Positions 44,074 to 53,056 are shown, counted from the first letter of the stretch. The stretch is DNA of 64,000 nt from Pseudomonas taiwanensis (GCF_013393345.1 NZ_QJRF01000053.1:1-64000), one strand, 5' to 3'. The notes: a model not told the origin generated them from the sequence alone. Numbers and translations: made by a program.

Positions 44074-45351
44074 ATGGCCCAGCTTCGCCGGGTCGCCATC
44101 GTCGGCGGCAACCGTATCCCCTTCGCCCGCTCCAACACCGTCTACGCCACGGCGAGCAACCAGGACATGCTGACCAGCGCCCTGGAGGGCCTGGTGGAAC
44201 GCTTCAACCTGCACGGCGTGCGCGTGGGCGAATTCGCCGCCGGTGCGGTGCTCAAGCATTCCCGCGATTTCAACCTGGCCCGTGAATGCGTACTGGGTTC
44301 GCGCCTGGCGCCGGAAACTCCGGCCTACGATATCCAGCAGGCCTGCGGCACTGGCCTGGAGGCTGCCATCCTGGTCGCCAACAAGATCGCCTTGGGGCAG
44401 ATCGAATGCGGCATCGCAGGTGGCGTGGACACCACGTCCGACGCGCCCATCGGGGTCAATGAGGGGTTGCGCAAGATCCTGCTCCAGGCCAATCGCGCCA
44501 AGTCCACGGGCGAGAAGATCAAGGCCTTGCTGCAAGTGCGTCCGCGCCACCTGGCCCCCCACATTCCGCGCAACGGCGAGCCGCGCACCGGGCTATCCAT
44601 GGGCGAACACTGCGAGCTGATGGCGCAGACCTGGGCCATCCCCCGCGATGAACAGGACCAACTCGCCATCGCCAGCCACCAGAAGCTCGCGGCGGCCTAT
44701 GCCGAGGGCTGGCAGAACGACCTGATGAGCCCTTTCCGCGGTCTGAACCGCGACCAGAACCTGCGCCCGGACATCAATGCCGAAAAGCTGGCGGGCCTGA
44801 AACCGGTGTTCGAGCCCGGCCCGCGCGGCACCCTGACGGCGGCCAACTCGACGCCGCTGACCGACGGCGCCTCGGTGGTGCTGCTGGCCAGCGAAGAGTG
44901 GGCCAAGGCACGCGGGCTGCCGGTCCTGGCCTACTTCCGCGACGGCGAAGCGGCGGCGGTGGATTTCGTCAGTGGCGAGGAAGGCCTGTTGATGGCGCCG
45001 GTCTACGCAGTGCCGCGCCTGCTCGCGCGCAACAATCTCTGCCTGCAGGACTTCGATTACTACGAAATCCACGAAGCCTTCGCGGCCCAGGTGCTTTGCA
45101 CCCTCAAGGCCTGGGAGGACGCCGACTACTGCAGGAGCCGTCTCGGCCTGGACACGCCGCTGGGGTCCATCGACCGCAGCAAAATGAACGTCAAGGGCAG
45201 CTCGCTCGCGGCCGGACACCCCTTCGCGGCCACCGGCGGGCGCATCGTCGCCAACCTGGCCAAGCTGCTTTCGGTGGCGGGCGAGGGGCGAGGACTCATC
45301 TCGATTTGCGCTGCAGGCGGCCAGGGTGTGACCGCGATCCTCGAAAAGTAA
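44074..45351 (+). CDS. FadI-like acetyl-CoA C-acyltransferase (thiolase)
   Basis: The 425-residue thiolase has all catalytic residues: C91 in QQACGTGLEAA, H333 in YEIHEAFAAQ and C412 in SICAAGGQG. It cleaves or forms 3-oxoacyl-CoA. ATG 44074 sits behind AAGGAG. It is divergent from the large FabG-type gene and followed by a strong terminator. Because the reductase is a FabG type rather than a FadJ partner, the pair may be biosynthetic or handle unusual acyl chains. Confidence 0.88.
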   Translation: MAQLRRVAIVGGNRIPFARSNTVYATASNQDMLTSALEGLVERFNLHGVRVGEFAAGAVLKHSRDFNLARECVLGSRLAPETPAYDIQQACGTGLEAAILVANKIALGQIECGIAGGVDTTSDAPIGVNEGLRKILLQANRAKSTGEKIKALLQVRPRHLAPHIPRNGEPRTGLSMGEHCELMAQTWAIPRDEQDQLAIASHQKLAAAYAEGWQNDLMSPFRGLNRDQNLRPDINAEKLAGLKPVFEPGPRGTLTAANSTPLTDGASVVLLASEEWAKARGLPVLAYFRDGEAAAVDFVSGEEGLLMAPVYAVPRLLARNNLCLQDFDYYEIHEAFAAQVLCTLKAWEDADYCRSRLGLDTPLGSIDRSKMNVKGSSLAAGHPFAATGGRIVANLAKLLSVAGEGRGLISICAAGGQGVTAILEK

Positions 45352-45360
45352 TCCAATACC

Positions 45361-45444
45361 CGTGGCGGCAAGTCATCGCCGCCACGCGATGTAAGCAACT
45401 CCGTGATTTAGGGCGGCCCGCAATGTCGGGGCCGCCCTTTTTTT
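45361..45444 (+). terminator. double hairpin terminator after the thiolase gene
   Basis: CGTGGCGGC/GCCGCCACG (45361-45386) is followed by GGGCGGCCC/GGGCCGCCC (45411-45437) and seven T. The second is a classic rho-independent terminator and may also serve the convergent gene. Confidence 0.88.
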
Positions 45445-45465
45445 GTCGGGCGGGTGGGAAGGCTT

Positions 45466-45795
45466 TCAGCCATCGATCAATACGCCGTCCTTGACGATCT
45501 TCACCTGCTGATGGCGTTCAAGGCGCACCGGATCGCGGCCGGTGATGCTCCAGCCCTGGTCGAGCAGCTTTTCGATGTGCTTGCGCATGACGTGAAAGCC
45601 GCGTCTTTCCTGCGGCACGTCGCGGCGGCGTTTGAGCACCACCCACTGCCCGGCGACGTACTCGATCCAGGGCGTCTCGGGTATCTCCCTACGGTCGGCC
45701 GCGGCCGGCAGACTGCTCTTGAAGATGGTCTCTTCGGGGAACAGCAACTCGGTAAGGCTTGATTCGTGTTCGCACAGCAGCCTGGGGTCAGTCAT
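45466..45795 (-). CDS. conserved-looking hypothetical protein, 109 residues
   Basis: The protein is soluble, highly charged and has no signal peptide. It contains a basic central stretch (VVLKRRRDVPQERRGFHVMRKHIEKLL). GGGAGG precedes the ATG, and codon choice is like the neighbours, which supports a real gene. I do not recognise a domain. It stands alone between the thiolase and the transporter. Confidence 0.65.
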   Translation of the reverse strand: MTDPRLLCEHESSLTELLFPEETIFKSSLPAAADRREIPETPWIEYVAGQWVVLKRRRDVPQERRGFHVMRKHIEKLLDQGWSITGRDPVRLERHQQVKIVKDGVLIDG

Positions 45796-45995
45796 TTCGA
45801 AACAACCTCCCTATTGCACGATTGCGTTTGGACGCGTGTTGCCGTCCGGGCCTGGACCTGGGTGTATCACCGTTGCAACAGGTGCAGAGCAATGGCTGTG
45901 CCACAAGCGCCGCACCGCTCTGGGCTGGCGCTTGCAGGGGAGGCGGGGCGCTTTGCCGCGCCGGGACTGGGGATTGGGACTCAGGAGTGGGGCAA

Positions 45996-46019
45996 CCCTC
46001 ACCCCCGGCGGGGTGAGGG
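45996..46019. repeat. CCCTCACCCC/GGGGTGAGGG hairpin
   Basis: A 10-bp perfect stem with a 4-base loop lies just beyond the stop of the SBF-type transporter. It resembles part of the CCCTCTCCC-class repeats at 29791 and 51597. It may help end transcription of that gene. Confidence 0.5.
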
Positions 46020-46026
46020 GCGCTGA

Positions 46027-47031
46027 TCAGACTGCGGCGGCGGCCAGGGCCTGTCCGCGCAGCGAATAACGCTCGGCCATGACGGCGCAGACGATCAGCT
46101 GCATCTGGTGGTAGAGCATGATCGGCAGCAGGATCAGACCGAGGGCCGGGCTGGCGCCGAAGATAATGGCGGCCATGGGTGCACCCGCCGCGAGGGATTT
46201 CTTGGTGGCGCAGAACACCGCGGCGATCTCGTCTTCATGGCTGAAACCCAGGCTGCGCGCCGAGCGGGTGGTGAGCCAGAGCATCAGGGCCAACAGCAGA
46301 GCGCAGCCGACGAACGCCACGATCAGGGTTTCCGGGCCTTGCTGCTGCCATACGCCACCGGCCACCGAATCGCTGAAGGACGCGAACACCAGCAGCAGGA
46401 TCACCAGCTTGTCGAACACGCCCGTGTAGCGTTTGTAGCGGGCGAAGAATTTGCCCCACAGCGGGCGCAGTATCTGCCCCAGCAGCAGTGGCAGGAGCAG
46501 CAGCAGGCTGAGATCCAGCAGGGTCTTGCCAAGGTCGATGCCGCCGTTGGCGTCGGCCACCAGGCTGATCAGCCAGGGCGTCAGGAACACCCCCAGCAGG
46601 CTCGACAGGCTGGCATTGAGGATGGCTGCCGGGACGTTGCCCCCTGCACTGCCGGTAAGTGCCACGGACGAGGAAATGGTCGAGGGCAGGGCGCAGAGGT
46701 AGAAGAATCCAAGCATCAGCGCAGGCGGTACCTGGCCCCCCAGCAATTTGTTCGCGCCGAGCCAGAACAGCGGGAAGATGGCGAAGGTGAAGACCTGCAC
46801 CATCGCGTGCAGGCGCCAGTTGCCCAGGCCCTTCTTGATCTGCTCGGTGGAGAGGTTGATGCCATGGAGGAAGAACACCAGGAAGACCCCGGCATTGATC
46901 AGGCTGCCGGCATGCAGGGTGCCGCCGTGCTTGCCGACGTTGGGGAACAGCCAGGCCAGGCTGACCGCCAGCAGCATGCCGCCGAGGAACCAGTCGGTGA
47001 CCAAGCGTTTCAGGGGTTTGAGTGCCGACAT
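46027..47031 (-). CDS. SBF-like (bile acid:sodium symporter family) transporter
   Basis: The 334-residue membrane protein has about ten hydrophobic segments and matches the SBF-like family: NAGVFLVFFLHGINLSTEQIKKGL, FFYLCALPSTISSSVALTGSAGGN, and AAVFCATKKSLAAGAPMAAIIFG. Such proteins move organic anions with sodium. It is divergent from an AraC/cupin regulator 81 bases away that probably controls it. The substrate is not known. Confidence 0.87.
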   Translation of the reverse strand: MSALKPLKRLVTDWFLGGMLLAVSLAWLFPNVGKHGGTLHAGSLINAGVFLVFFLHGINLSTEQIKKGLGNWRLHAMVQVFTFAIFPLFWLGANKLLGGQVPPALMLGFFYLCALPSTISSSVALTGSAGGNVPAAILNASLSSLLGVFLTPWLISLVADANGGIDLGKTLLDLSLLLLLPLLLGQILRPLWGKFFARYKRYTGVFDKLVILLLVFASFSDSVAGGVWQQQGPETLIVAFVGCALLLALMLWLTTRSARSLGFSHEDEIAAVFCATKKSLAAGAPMAAIIFGASPALGLILLPIMLYHQMQLIVCAVMAERYSLRGQALAAAAV

Positions 47032-47112
47032 GGAGCCTCCGGATTCGCGCGAACTTGAGGCCGGAGACTAGCGGGCGCAGAATCCGGCCGTCTAACGACA
47101 TGGGATCAACAG

Positions 47113-47907
47113 ATGTCGCCAAACGGACAACATGACCTGCAACGCCAGATTCCCCGGCTCGAACACTTGCCGCGGCCGCTCTACGCCCGCGCGGAAAGCC
47201 TGCGCGCCGGCTCCTGGACCGCCCGTCACAGCCACGACTGGGTGCAGCTCTCCTACGCCATCAGCGGCGTGCTGGGCGTGCACACCGCAGCGGGCAGCTT
47301 CTACGCGCCGCCGCACTGGGCGATCTGGGTGCCGGCGGGGCTGGAGCATGAGGTGGTGAGCTCGATGAACGCCGAGATGCGCAGCCTCTACGTGCGCCGC
47401 GACGCCAGTGCCTGGGCACCGGAGCGCTGCCGGGTGCTGGAGGTGACGCCGCTGGCACGGGAGCTGATCAAGTCGTTCTGCGAACTGCCGGTGGAGTACC
47501 CCGAGGGCGAGAGTGCGGAGGCGCGGTTGGTGGCGGTTCTGCTGGACCAGCTCCAGGCGCTCCCCGAGGCGGGGTTTTCCCTGCCGATGCCGGCCGAGTC
47601 GCGCCTCTTGCGGCTGTGCAGCGAACTGGTGGCCCAGCCCGATCTCGCCCATAGCCTGGGAGATTGGGCGCTGCGGCTGAATACATCGGAGAAGACCCTG
47701 ACCCGCGCCTTCCAGCGTGAGACGGGGCTAAGTTTCCGGCAATGGCGCCAACGCCTGCGCCTGCTGGCTGCCTTGCAGCCCCTGGAGGGCGGTGCCAGCG
47801 TTACCGAAGTGGCGCTGGCCAGCGGGTATGAATCGCCGTCGGCATTCATCGCGGCGTTCAAGGGGCTGTTCGGCGTGACGCCTGGTGAGTTGTTTCGGGC
47901 GGGATAG
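47113..47907 (+). CDS. AraC-family regulator with cupin-like sensor
   Basis: The 264 residues have an N-terminal AraC-type cupin barrel (WTARHSHDWVQLSYAISGVLGVHTAAGSFYAPPHWAIWVPAG). The C-terminal HTH region follows (LRLNTSEKTLTRAFQRETGLSFRQWRQRLRL, VTEVALASGYESPSAFIAAFKGLFGVTPGEL). It is divergent from the SBF-type transporter gene and is the likely regulator of it. Confidence 0.9.
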   Translation: MSPNGQHDLQRQIPRLEHLPRPLYARAESLRAGSWTARHSHDWVQLSYAISGVLGVHTAAGSFYAPPHWAIWVPAGLEHEVVSSMNAEMRSLYVRRDASAWAPERCRVLEVTPLARELIKSFCELPVEYPEGESAEARLVAVLLDQLQALPEAGFSLPMPAESRLLRLCSELVAQPDLAHSLGDWALRLNTSEKTLTRAFQRETGLSFRQWRQRLRLLAALQPLEGGASVTEVALASGYESPSAFIAAFKGLFGVTPGELFRAG

Positions 47908-47920
47908 GGACTGGGATATT

Positions 47921-48028
47921 TGTGGGGGCGATTTCAATCGCTATGGGCAGCATCGCTGCTTAGCGAATAAATTCGCCCCCACAGGAAGGGATCAGTTCGT
48001 AGGGGCTCGAATGAATTCACCCCACAGG
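47921..48028. repeat. REP doublet, family B, plus a degenerate copy
   Basis: TGTGGGGGCGATTTCAATCGC (47921-47941) and the inverted GCGAATAAATTCGCCCCCACAG (47963-47984) form a long hairpin. A partial copy lies at about 48000-48028. Confidence 0.75.
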
Positions 48029-48030
48029 GG

Positions 48031-48315
48031 TCAGTCCCTCCATTCCAGCTCTAACTCCTCCTGCCAGGCCACCCGCACGAAGTGGCTGCCGACGATGTCC
48101 TTCAGGCGCTCCAGGCCTTCGCTGGATCCGCTTTCCACGGCCAGGGTCAGGCCATCGCCTTCGGCGCGCAGCAGGCCGAGGCCCAGGTCGAATTCGATGC
48201 GGCCCTGCTGGTCGTCATGGCTCACCGGCACGCGGTGGGCGAAGTGCTTGCACAGGCGGGTGATGTAGCGCGCCGGGGTGGCGGTGGCGACGTGGGCGGA
48301 TGCGGTCAGGGTCAT
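48031..48315 (-). CDS. DUF2218 protein
   Basis: The 94-residue small soluble protein matches DUF2218: SAHVATATPARYITRLCKHFAHRVPV, then beta-strand pairs and DIVGSHFVRVAWQEELELEW. Function is unknown in the family; several members sit beside redox or metal genes. Here it follows an SDR gene on the same strand by 11 bases, so the two may form an operon. Confidence 0.88.
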   Translation of the reverse strand: MTLTASAHVATATPARYITRLCKHFAHRVPVSHDDQQGRIEFDLGLGLLRAEGDGLTLAVESGSSEGLERLKDIVGSHFVRVAWQEELELEWRD

Positions 48316-48326
48316 GGGCAGGTTCC

Positions 48327-48968
48327 TCAGTAGCCAACGGTGAAACGTTGGCGGATGTGTTGGGGTTGCTCCAGTTCGTCGACGATGGCAACGGCGAGGT
48401 CAGCCACCGAGATGCGCGCCGGATGGTCGCCGCTCATCAGCAACTGGTCGCCGCCGACGCGGAAGCGGCCGGTACGCTCGCCCGGCTCCAGCAGGGCAGG
48501 CGGGGAAATGAAGGTCCAGTCCAGGTCGTCAGCGTCGCGGATCAGGTTGAGCGCCTGGCGTGCACCTTCCGCGCCTTCCTTGTACTCGGCAGGGAACTCC
48601 GGGGTATCGATCAGTTGCAGGTTGGGCGCGACATAGAGGCTGCCGGCGCCGCCGACCACCAGCAGGCGCTTCAGGCCTGCCTGGCGGACACCCGCGAAAA
48701 TGCTTTGGGTGCCTTCGATGAACAGCTCGCGAATCTTCGCCTCGCCCCAGCCGGGATTGAAGGCGTGCACCACTGCGTCGTGGCCGGTCACCGCTCGGGC
48801 GATGTTGGCGGCGTCATAGGCGTCGCCTTTCACGGCGTCGAGGCTGGCGTGCTGCGGGAGTTTTTCCGGGTGGCGGACGATGGCGGTCACTTCATGGCCG
48901 CGCTGCAGGGCTTCGCTGAGGACGGCGGAGCCGACGAAACCGGTGGCACCGATCAGGGCGATTTTCAT
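48327..48968 (-). CDS. NAD(P)-binding SDR-like oxidoreductase
   Basis: This 213-residue atypical short-chain dehydrogenase has an NAD(P) motif [27 protein letters not shown] and an [10 protein letters not shown] strand. It lacks the classic YxxxK motif, as in the NmrA/YwnB-like group. ATG 48968 is preferred to 48980 because GGAG fits. It is divergent from a LysR regulator and likely under its control. Confidence 0.87.
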   Translation of the reverse strand: MKIALIGATGFVGSAVLSEALQRGHEVTAIVRHPEKLPQHASLDAVKGDAYDAANIARAVTGHDAVVHAFNPGWGEAKIRELFIEGTQSIFAGVRQAGLKRLLVVGGAGSLYVAPNLQLIDTPEFPAEYKEGAEGARQALNLIRDADDLDWTFISPPALLEPGERTGRFRVGGDQLLMSGDHPARISVADLAVAIVDELEQPQHIRQRFTVGY

Positions 48969-49069
48969 GTGCATCTCCATGCAGGGTTGCGAGGTGGCGC
49001 ATAATCGCTGCTGGATAATCGATGGAAAAAGTACCGAAAGGTGCTTTCACAATTAAGCAGGGCTTACGA

Positions 49070-49963
49070 ATGGAGCAGCTCAAGCGCATGGCGGTGTTCG
49101 CCACCGTGGTGGAACGCGGCAGCATGGTGGGTGCGGCCGAAGTGCTGGGCATGACGGCGTCGGCGGTCAGCCAGCAGATCCGCAAGCTGGAAGAGGAAAC
49201 CCAGGTCAGCCTGCTGCACCGCACCACCCGCAAGCTGACGCTGACCGAGGCGGGCGCGGTGTTCTACAAGAGCTGCGCCCAGGTGCTGGAGCTGGCGCAG
49301 CAGGCCGAGCAGCGCCTGGCGGAACTGCGCGATGCACCGGTGGGCGAGCTGCGAATCGCCGCTCCGGTGGGTTTCTCCAACGGCATGCTGACCGAAGCCC
49401 TGGCGCCTTTGCTGGAAGCCCATCCGGGGTTGAGCCTGCAGCTGTTCTTCCACGACGAGCAGATCGATCTGGTGGAGCAGCGCATCGACCTCGCTATCCG
49501 CGTCGGCCCTCAGGAGGACTCCAGCCTGGTGGCCCGGCATCTTGCCGACTGGCCGGCGGTACTCTGCTGCGCGCCGGCCTACCTGGCCCGTAGCGGCCCG
49601 ATCCTGCGGCCTGAACGATTGCTGGAGCTGGACTGGATCAGCCTCAACGGCGAGCGCCAGCAGCATCAGGTGACCTTCACCGGCCCCGCTGGCGAGCAGC
49701 AGCGGCTGCGCTTGGAACCGCGCGTCGCGTGCAACAACATCCTCGCCGTACGCAGCTTCACCCTGGCGGGGCTGGGTATTTCCTTGCAACCCGAGCCGGA
49801 AGTCCGCGAGGAACTGGACAGCGGCCGGCTGCTGGCGCTGCTGCCGGAATGGCAACCGAGGCCCGTCGGCCTGTACATCGTCACCCCACGTCGCGATGCG
49901 CTGCCGGCCAAGGTGCGTTATGCGATCGAAGCCCTTCGTCGCGGTCTTTTGCGTCGTGGATAG
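49070..49963 (+). CDS. LysR-family transcriptional regulator
   Basis: The 297 residues start with a winged HTH (MEQLKRMAVFATVVERGSMVGAAEVLGMTASAVSQQIRKLEEE...LLHRTTRKLTLTEAG), followed by a LysR substrate-binding domain. ATG 49070 gives the family's usual N-terminus; the frame runs back to 49022. It is 101 bases from the divergent SDR gene, its likely target. Confidence 0.92.
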   Translation: MEQLKRMAVFATVVERGSMVGAAEVLGMTASAVSQQIRKLEEETQVSLLHRTTRKLTLTEAGAVFYKSCAQVLELAQQAEQRLAELRDAPVGELRIAAPVGFSNGMLTEALAPLLEAHPGLSLQLFFHDEQIDLVEQRIDLAIRVGPQEDSSLVARHLADWPAVLCCAPAYLARSGPILRPERLLELDWISLNGERQQHQVTFTGPAGEQQRLRLEPRVACNNILAVRSFTLAGLGISLQPEPEVREELDSGRLLALLPEWQPRPVGLYIVTPRRDALPAKVRYAIEALRRGLLRRG

Positions 49964-50035
49964 CCGCCGCTGCCCGCATGCCGTATAACGTCGGCCCATC
50001 CTCTCTCGTCCTTTGAAGGCACTCGCAGCACCTGC

Positions 50036-50929
50036 ATGAAGACCCCGAAACGCCTTGAGCCATTGCTGGAAGATGGCCTGATCGATGAAGTCCTGCGCCC
50101 GCTGATGAGCGGCAAGGAAGCCTCCGTGTACGTGGTGCGCTGCGGCAGCGAGCTGCGTTGCGCCAAGGTCTACAAGGAGGCCAACAAGCGTGGTTTCCGC
50201 CAGGCCGCCGAGTACCAGGAAGGCCGCAAGGTGCGTAACAGCCGCGATGCCCGAGCCATGGCCAAGGGCTCGAAATACGGCCGCCGCGAACGCGAGGAAA
50301 CCTGGCAGAACGCCGAGGTGGCCGCGCTGTTCCGCCTGGCCAACGCCGGCGTGCGGGTGCCCAAGCCCTACGACTTCCTCGATGGCGTACTGCTCATGGA
50401 GCTGGTCAGTGACGGTGAAGGCGATGCCGCGCCGCGCCTGAACGATGTCGACCTGACGCCTGAAGACGCGCGCGAGTTCCACGGCTTCATGATTGGCGAG
50501 ATCGTCAAGATGCTCTGCGCCGGACTGGTCCATGGCGACCTGTCCGAGTTCAACGTGCTGCTCGACCCCTACGGTCCGGTGATTATCGACCTGCCCCAGG
50601 CCGTGGATGCCGCCGGCAACAACCACGCCTTCCGTATGTTGGAGCGTGATGTCGGCAACATGTCCGAGTATTTCGGCCAGTTCGCCCCCGAGTTGAAGTT
50701 CACCCGCTATGCCAAGGAAATGTGGGCGCTCTTCGAGGAAGGCAAGCTGACCCCGGAATCCCCGCTCACCGGTCAGTTCGACGAGCCCGAAGACGCCGCC
50801 GATCTGGATGCCGTGATGCGCGAGATCAAGGCGGCCCTGGCCGATGAAGCCCGGCGCCAGGCGGCGCTTGCCGAGCAGGACGCGCCGCAAGTACGCGAAG
50901 AGCCTGAGCCGCCGTGGATGCGCGGCTGA
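50036..50929 (+). CDS. RIO-family serine/threonine protein kinase
   Basis: The 297-residue protein matches the RIO1-like kinase family: a nucleotide-binding region SGKEASVYVVRCGSELRCAKVYK, the long RIO insert with RRxREETWQNAE, catalytic LVHGDLSEFNVLL and metal-binding PVIIDLPQ. The C-terminal tail is Glu/Ala-rich. Bacterial RIO kinases have poorly known substrates. The gene stands alone, 66 bases ahead of the ferritin gene. Confidence 0.92.
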   Translation: MKTPKRLEPLLEDGLIDEVLRPLMSGKEASVYVVRCGSELRCAKVYKEANKRGFRQAAEYQEGRKVRNSRDARAMAKGSKYGRREREETWQNAEVAALFRLANAGVRVPKPYDFLDGVLLMELVSDGEGDAAPRLNDVDLTPEDAREFHGFMIGEIVKMLCAGLVHGDLSEFNVLLDPYGPVIIDLPQAVDAAGNNHAFRMLERDVGNMSEYFGQFAPELKFTRYAKEMWALFEEGKLTPESPLTGQFDEPEDAADLDAVMREIKAALADEARRQAALAEQDAPQVREEPEPPWMRG

Positions 50930-50995
50930 GCATCACTTGACCTGACAGGGCCGGAGCACGATCCTTGCTCATTGGTTTTTTCAGGAGATGTGCAG

Positions 50996-51460
50996 ATGCA
51001 AGGCCAAGCCGAAGTGGTTGATTACCTCAAGGACCTGTTGCGCGGCGAGCTGGCTGCCCGCGATCAGTACTTCCTGCATTCGCGGATGTACCAGGACTGG
51101 GGCTTCAACAAGCTTTTCGAGCGCATCAACCATGAGATGGAAGAAGAGACCCAGCACGCCGACGCCCTGCTGCAGCGCATCCTCTTCCTCGAAGCCACCC
51201 CGGACATGCGCCCGCGCACCATCCATCCCGGTAGCACTGTGCCGGACATGCTGCGCGCCGACCTCAAGCTGGAGTACGAAGTCCGTGCCGCGCTGAGCAA
51301 GGGCATCACCCTGTGCGAGAAGCACAAGGACTACATGAGCCGCGACATCCTCGCCGCCCAGCTCAAGGACACCGAGGAAGACCACGCCTACTGGCTGGAA
51401 CAGCAGCTCGGCATGATCGACCGCATCGGCCTGGAGAATTACCTGCAATCGCAGGTGTGA
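50996..51460 (+). CDS. ftnA: bacterioferritin-like ferritin (FtnA type, no haem ligand)
   Basis: In the 154 residues the ferroxidase ligands are present: E18, E51, H54, an E near 93, E127 and H130. The haem-binding Met52 of classical bacterioferritin is Thr here (EEETQHAD). That matches the P. aeruginosa protein first called BfrA and later FtnA. It stores iron as a 24-mer. CAGGAG precedes ATG 50996; a long perfect terminator follows. Confidence 0.9.
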   Translation: MQGQAEVVDYLKDLLRGELAARDQYFLHSRMYQDWGFNKLFERINHEMEEETQHADALLQRILFLEATPDMRPRTIHPGSTVPDMLRADLKLEYEVRAALSKGITLCEKHKDYMSRDILAAQLKDTEEDHAYWLEQQLGMIDRIGLENYLQSQV

Positions 51461-51475
51461 GGTTCCAGGTTGACC

Positions 51476-51507
51476 AGAAAGGGCCGCGATTGCGGCCCTT
51501 TCTATTT
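51476..51507 (+). terminator. rho-independent terminator of the ferritin gene
   Basis: A 12-bp perfect stem AGAAAGGGCCGC/GCGGCCCTTTCT with a GATT loop starts 16 bases after the stop and ends in TCTATTT. Confidence 0.85.
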
Positions 51508-51529
51508 GGGCGTCGTTCCGACGCCTTTC

Positions 51530-51628
51530 GCGAATGAATTCGCTCCCACAAAAGAGCGGCAAGTGCGCACGCAGTTGCCGGCACGAGTCACCCCTCGCCC
51601 TCTGGGAGAGGGGCCGGGGGTGAGGGCA
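51530..51628. repeat. single family-B REP and a CCCTC-class repeat
   Basis: GCGAATGAATTCGCTCCCACA at 51530-51550 is a lone family-B core. CCCCTCGCCCTCTGGGAGAGGGGCCGG at 51590-51628 is a member of the class at 29791. No gene is seen in the 294 bases between ftnA and the EamA-like gene. Confidence 0.65.
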
Positions 51629-51754
51629 GGTGGGAGTGGCACGGCATTGAGGGGCAAGACCCCACACAGCCCACCACAATTTTCCCGCGCATCTGTATCC
51701 ATACATTTCAGCGTCCGGCTGCTAGCGTGTGCCCCAATTCCCGGAGCCCTCGCC

Positions 51755-52657
51755 ATGCCGCTTCCACACATTCTCCTGGCCCTGCTGGTCACCCTGATCT
51801 GGGGCGTCAACTTCGTGTTCATCAAGGTCGGCCTGGAGGACTTCCCGCCGCTGCTGTTCTGCGCCCTGCGCTTCGCCCTCGCGGCGCTGCCGCTGCTGTT
51901 CCTGCGTGGACCGATGCCGGCGCCGTTCTGGCGCATCGTGCAGATTGGCATGCTGCTCGGGGTGATCAAGTTCGGCATCCTGTTCGTGGGCATGCACATG
52001 GGGATGCCGGCGGGCCTGTCGTCGCTGGTGCTGCAGAGCCAGGTGTTCTTCACCATCCTGCTTGCCGCCCTGTTCCTCGGCGAGCGTCCCAGCCCTCGGG
52101 GCCTGGTGGGGCTGGTGCTGGCGGCGTCTGGCCTGGTGCTGATCGGGCTCGACCGGCCGATGGGAAATAGCCTGGTGGCGTTCATGATGGTGATCGCCGC
52201 CGCGCTGGCCTGGGCTTTCTCCAACATCGCCACCAAGCGCAGCGGTGCGACGGACATGCTGCGGCTGATCTGCTGGGTCAGCCTGATCCCGCCGTTACCG
52301 CTGCTGGCGCTTTCCTATCTGCTGGAGGGGCCGGAGACCATAGTCGCGGCCCTGACCCATCCCAGCTGGGGCGGAATCGGCGCGCTGCTCAACGTCGCCT
52401 TCCTCGCCACCACCGTCGGTTACGGCTTGTGGAGTTTCCTGCTGCATCGCTACCCGGCCAGCCTGGTGACGCCCTTCGCCCTCGCGGTGCCGGTATCCGG
52501 CCTGCTGGCCGGTTGGCTGTTGCTGGGCGAAGAACTCAGCACGAGCGGCTGGCTCGCTTGCGTACTGGTGTTCGCCGGCCTTGCGATCACGGTGCTGCCC
52601 AAGTCGGTGATCGATCGTGTCTTCAGTGGCAGCAGCCGCCTGACTCCAGATCCTTGA
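51755..52657 (+). CDS. eamA: EamA-type DMT exporter
   Basis: The 300-residue protein has ten hydrophobic segments in two EamA repeats. LLVTLIWGVNFVFIKVGLEDFPPLLF and GMPAGLSSLVLQSQVFFTILLAALFLGER closely resemble E. coli EamA, an exporter of cysteine and O-acetylserine. ATG 51755 has a GGAG site and starts at the first helix. The 3' end overlaps the convergent cueR gene by 35 bases. The symbol is from recalled similarity. Confidence 0.8.
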   Translation: MPLPHILLALLVTLIWGVNFVFIKVGLEDFPPLLFCALRFALAALPLLFLRGPMPAPFWRIVQIGMLLGVIKFGILFVGMHMGMPAGLSSLVLQSQVFFTILLAALFLGERPSPRGLVGLVLAASGLVLIGLDRPMGNSLVAFMMVIAAALAWAFSNIATKRSGATDMLRLICWVSLIPPLPLLALSYLLEGPETIVAALTHPSWGGIGALLNVAFLATTVGYGLWSFLLHRYPASLVTPFALAVPVSGLLAGWLLLGEELSTSGWLACVLVFAGLAITVLPKSVIDRVFSGSSRLTPDP

Positions 52658-53024
52658 GGATCGGGCAGTCCGGGCGGTGGTCGCCTTGGCAGTGGTCCAC
52701 CAGTTCCTGAAGGGTGTCGCGCAGGCCAGCGAGCTCGGCGATCTTGCGATTGAGCGCGTCGATGTGGTCGCGGGCCAGCTCCTTAACGTCGGCGCTGGCG
52801 CGTTGGCGGTCCTGCCAGAGCTGCAGCAGTCGGCCCACCTCTTCCAGTGAGAACCCCAGGTCCCGCGAGCGCTTGATGAACGCCAGGGTGTGCAGGTCCT
52901 GGCTGCTGTACTGGCGGTAACCGCTGTCGCTACGCCCGGCTTCGGGCAACAGGCCGATGCCTTCGTAGTAGCGAATCATCTTCGCGGTCAGCCCGCTCTT
53001 CTTTGCGGCTTGGCCGATGTTCAT
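52623..53024 (-). CDS. cueR: copper-responsive MerR-family activator CueR
   Basis: The 133-residue regulator has the MerR HTH (MNIGQAAKKSGLTAKMIRYYEGIGLLPEAGR), a coiled-coil dimer helix, and a metal loop with C112 and C120 as in E. coli CueR. Ser77 marks the Cu(I)/Ag(I)/Au(I) class. The C-terminus ends GGCCH. Likely targets are the two CueR-type promoters at 55532 and 55978. A REP lies between it and copA. Confidence 0.94.
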   Translation of the reverse strand: MNIGQAAKKSGLTAKMIRYYEGIGLLPEAGRSDSGYRQYSSQDLHTLAFIKRSRDLGFSLEEVGRLLQLWQDRQRASADVKELARDHIDALNRKIAELAGLRDTLQELVDHCQGDHRPDCPILKDLESGGCCH

Positions 53025-53056
53025 GGGGATTTCCTCTCTTGTGCACGCGCTCGACC

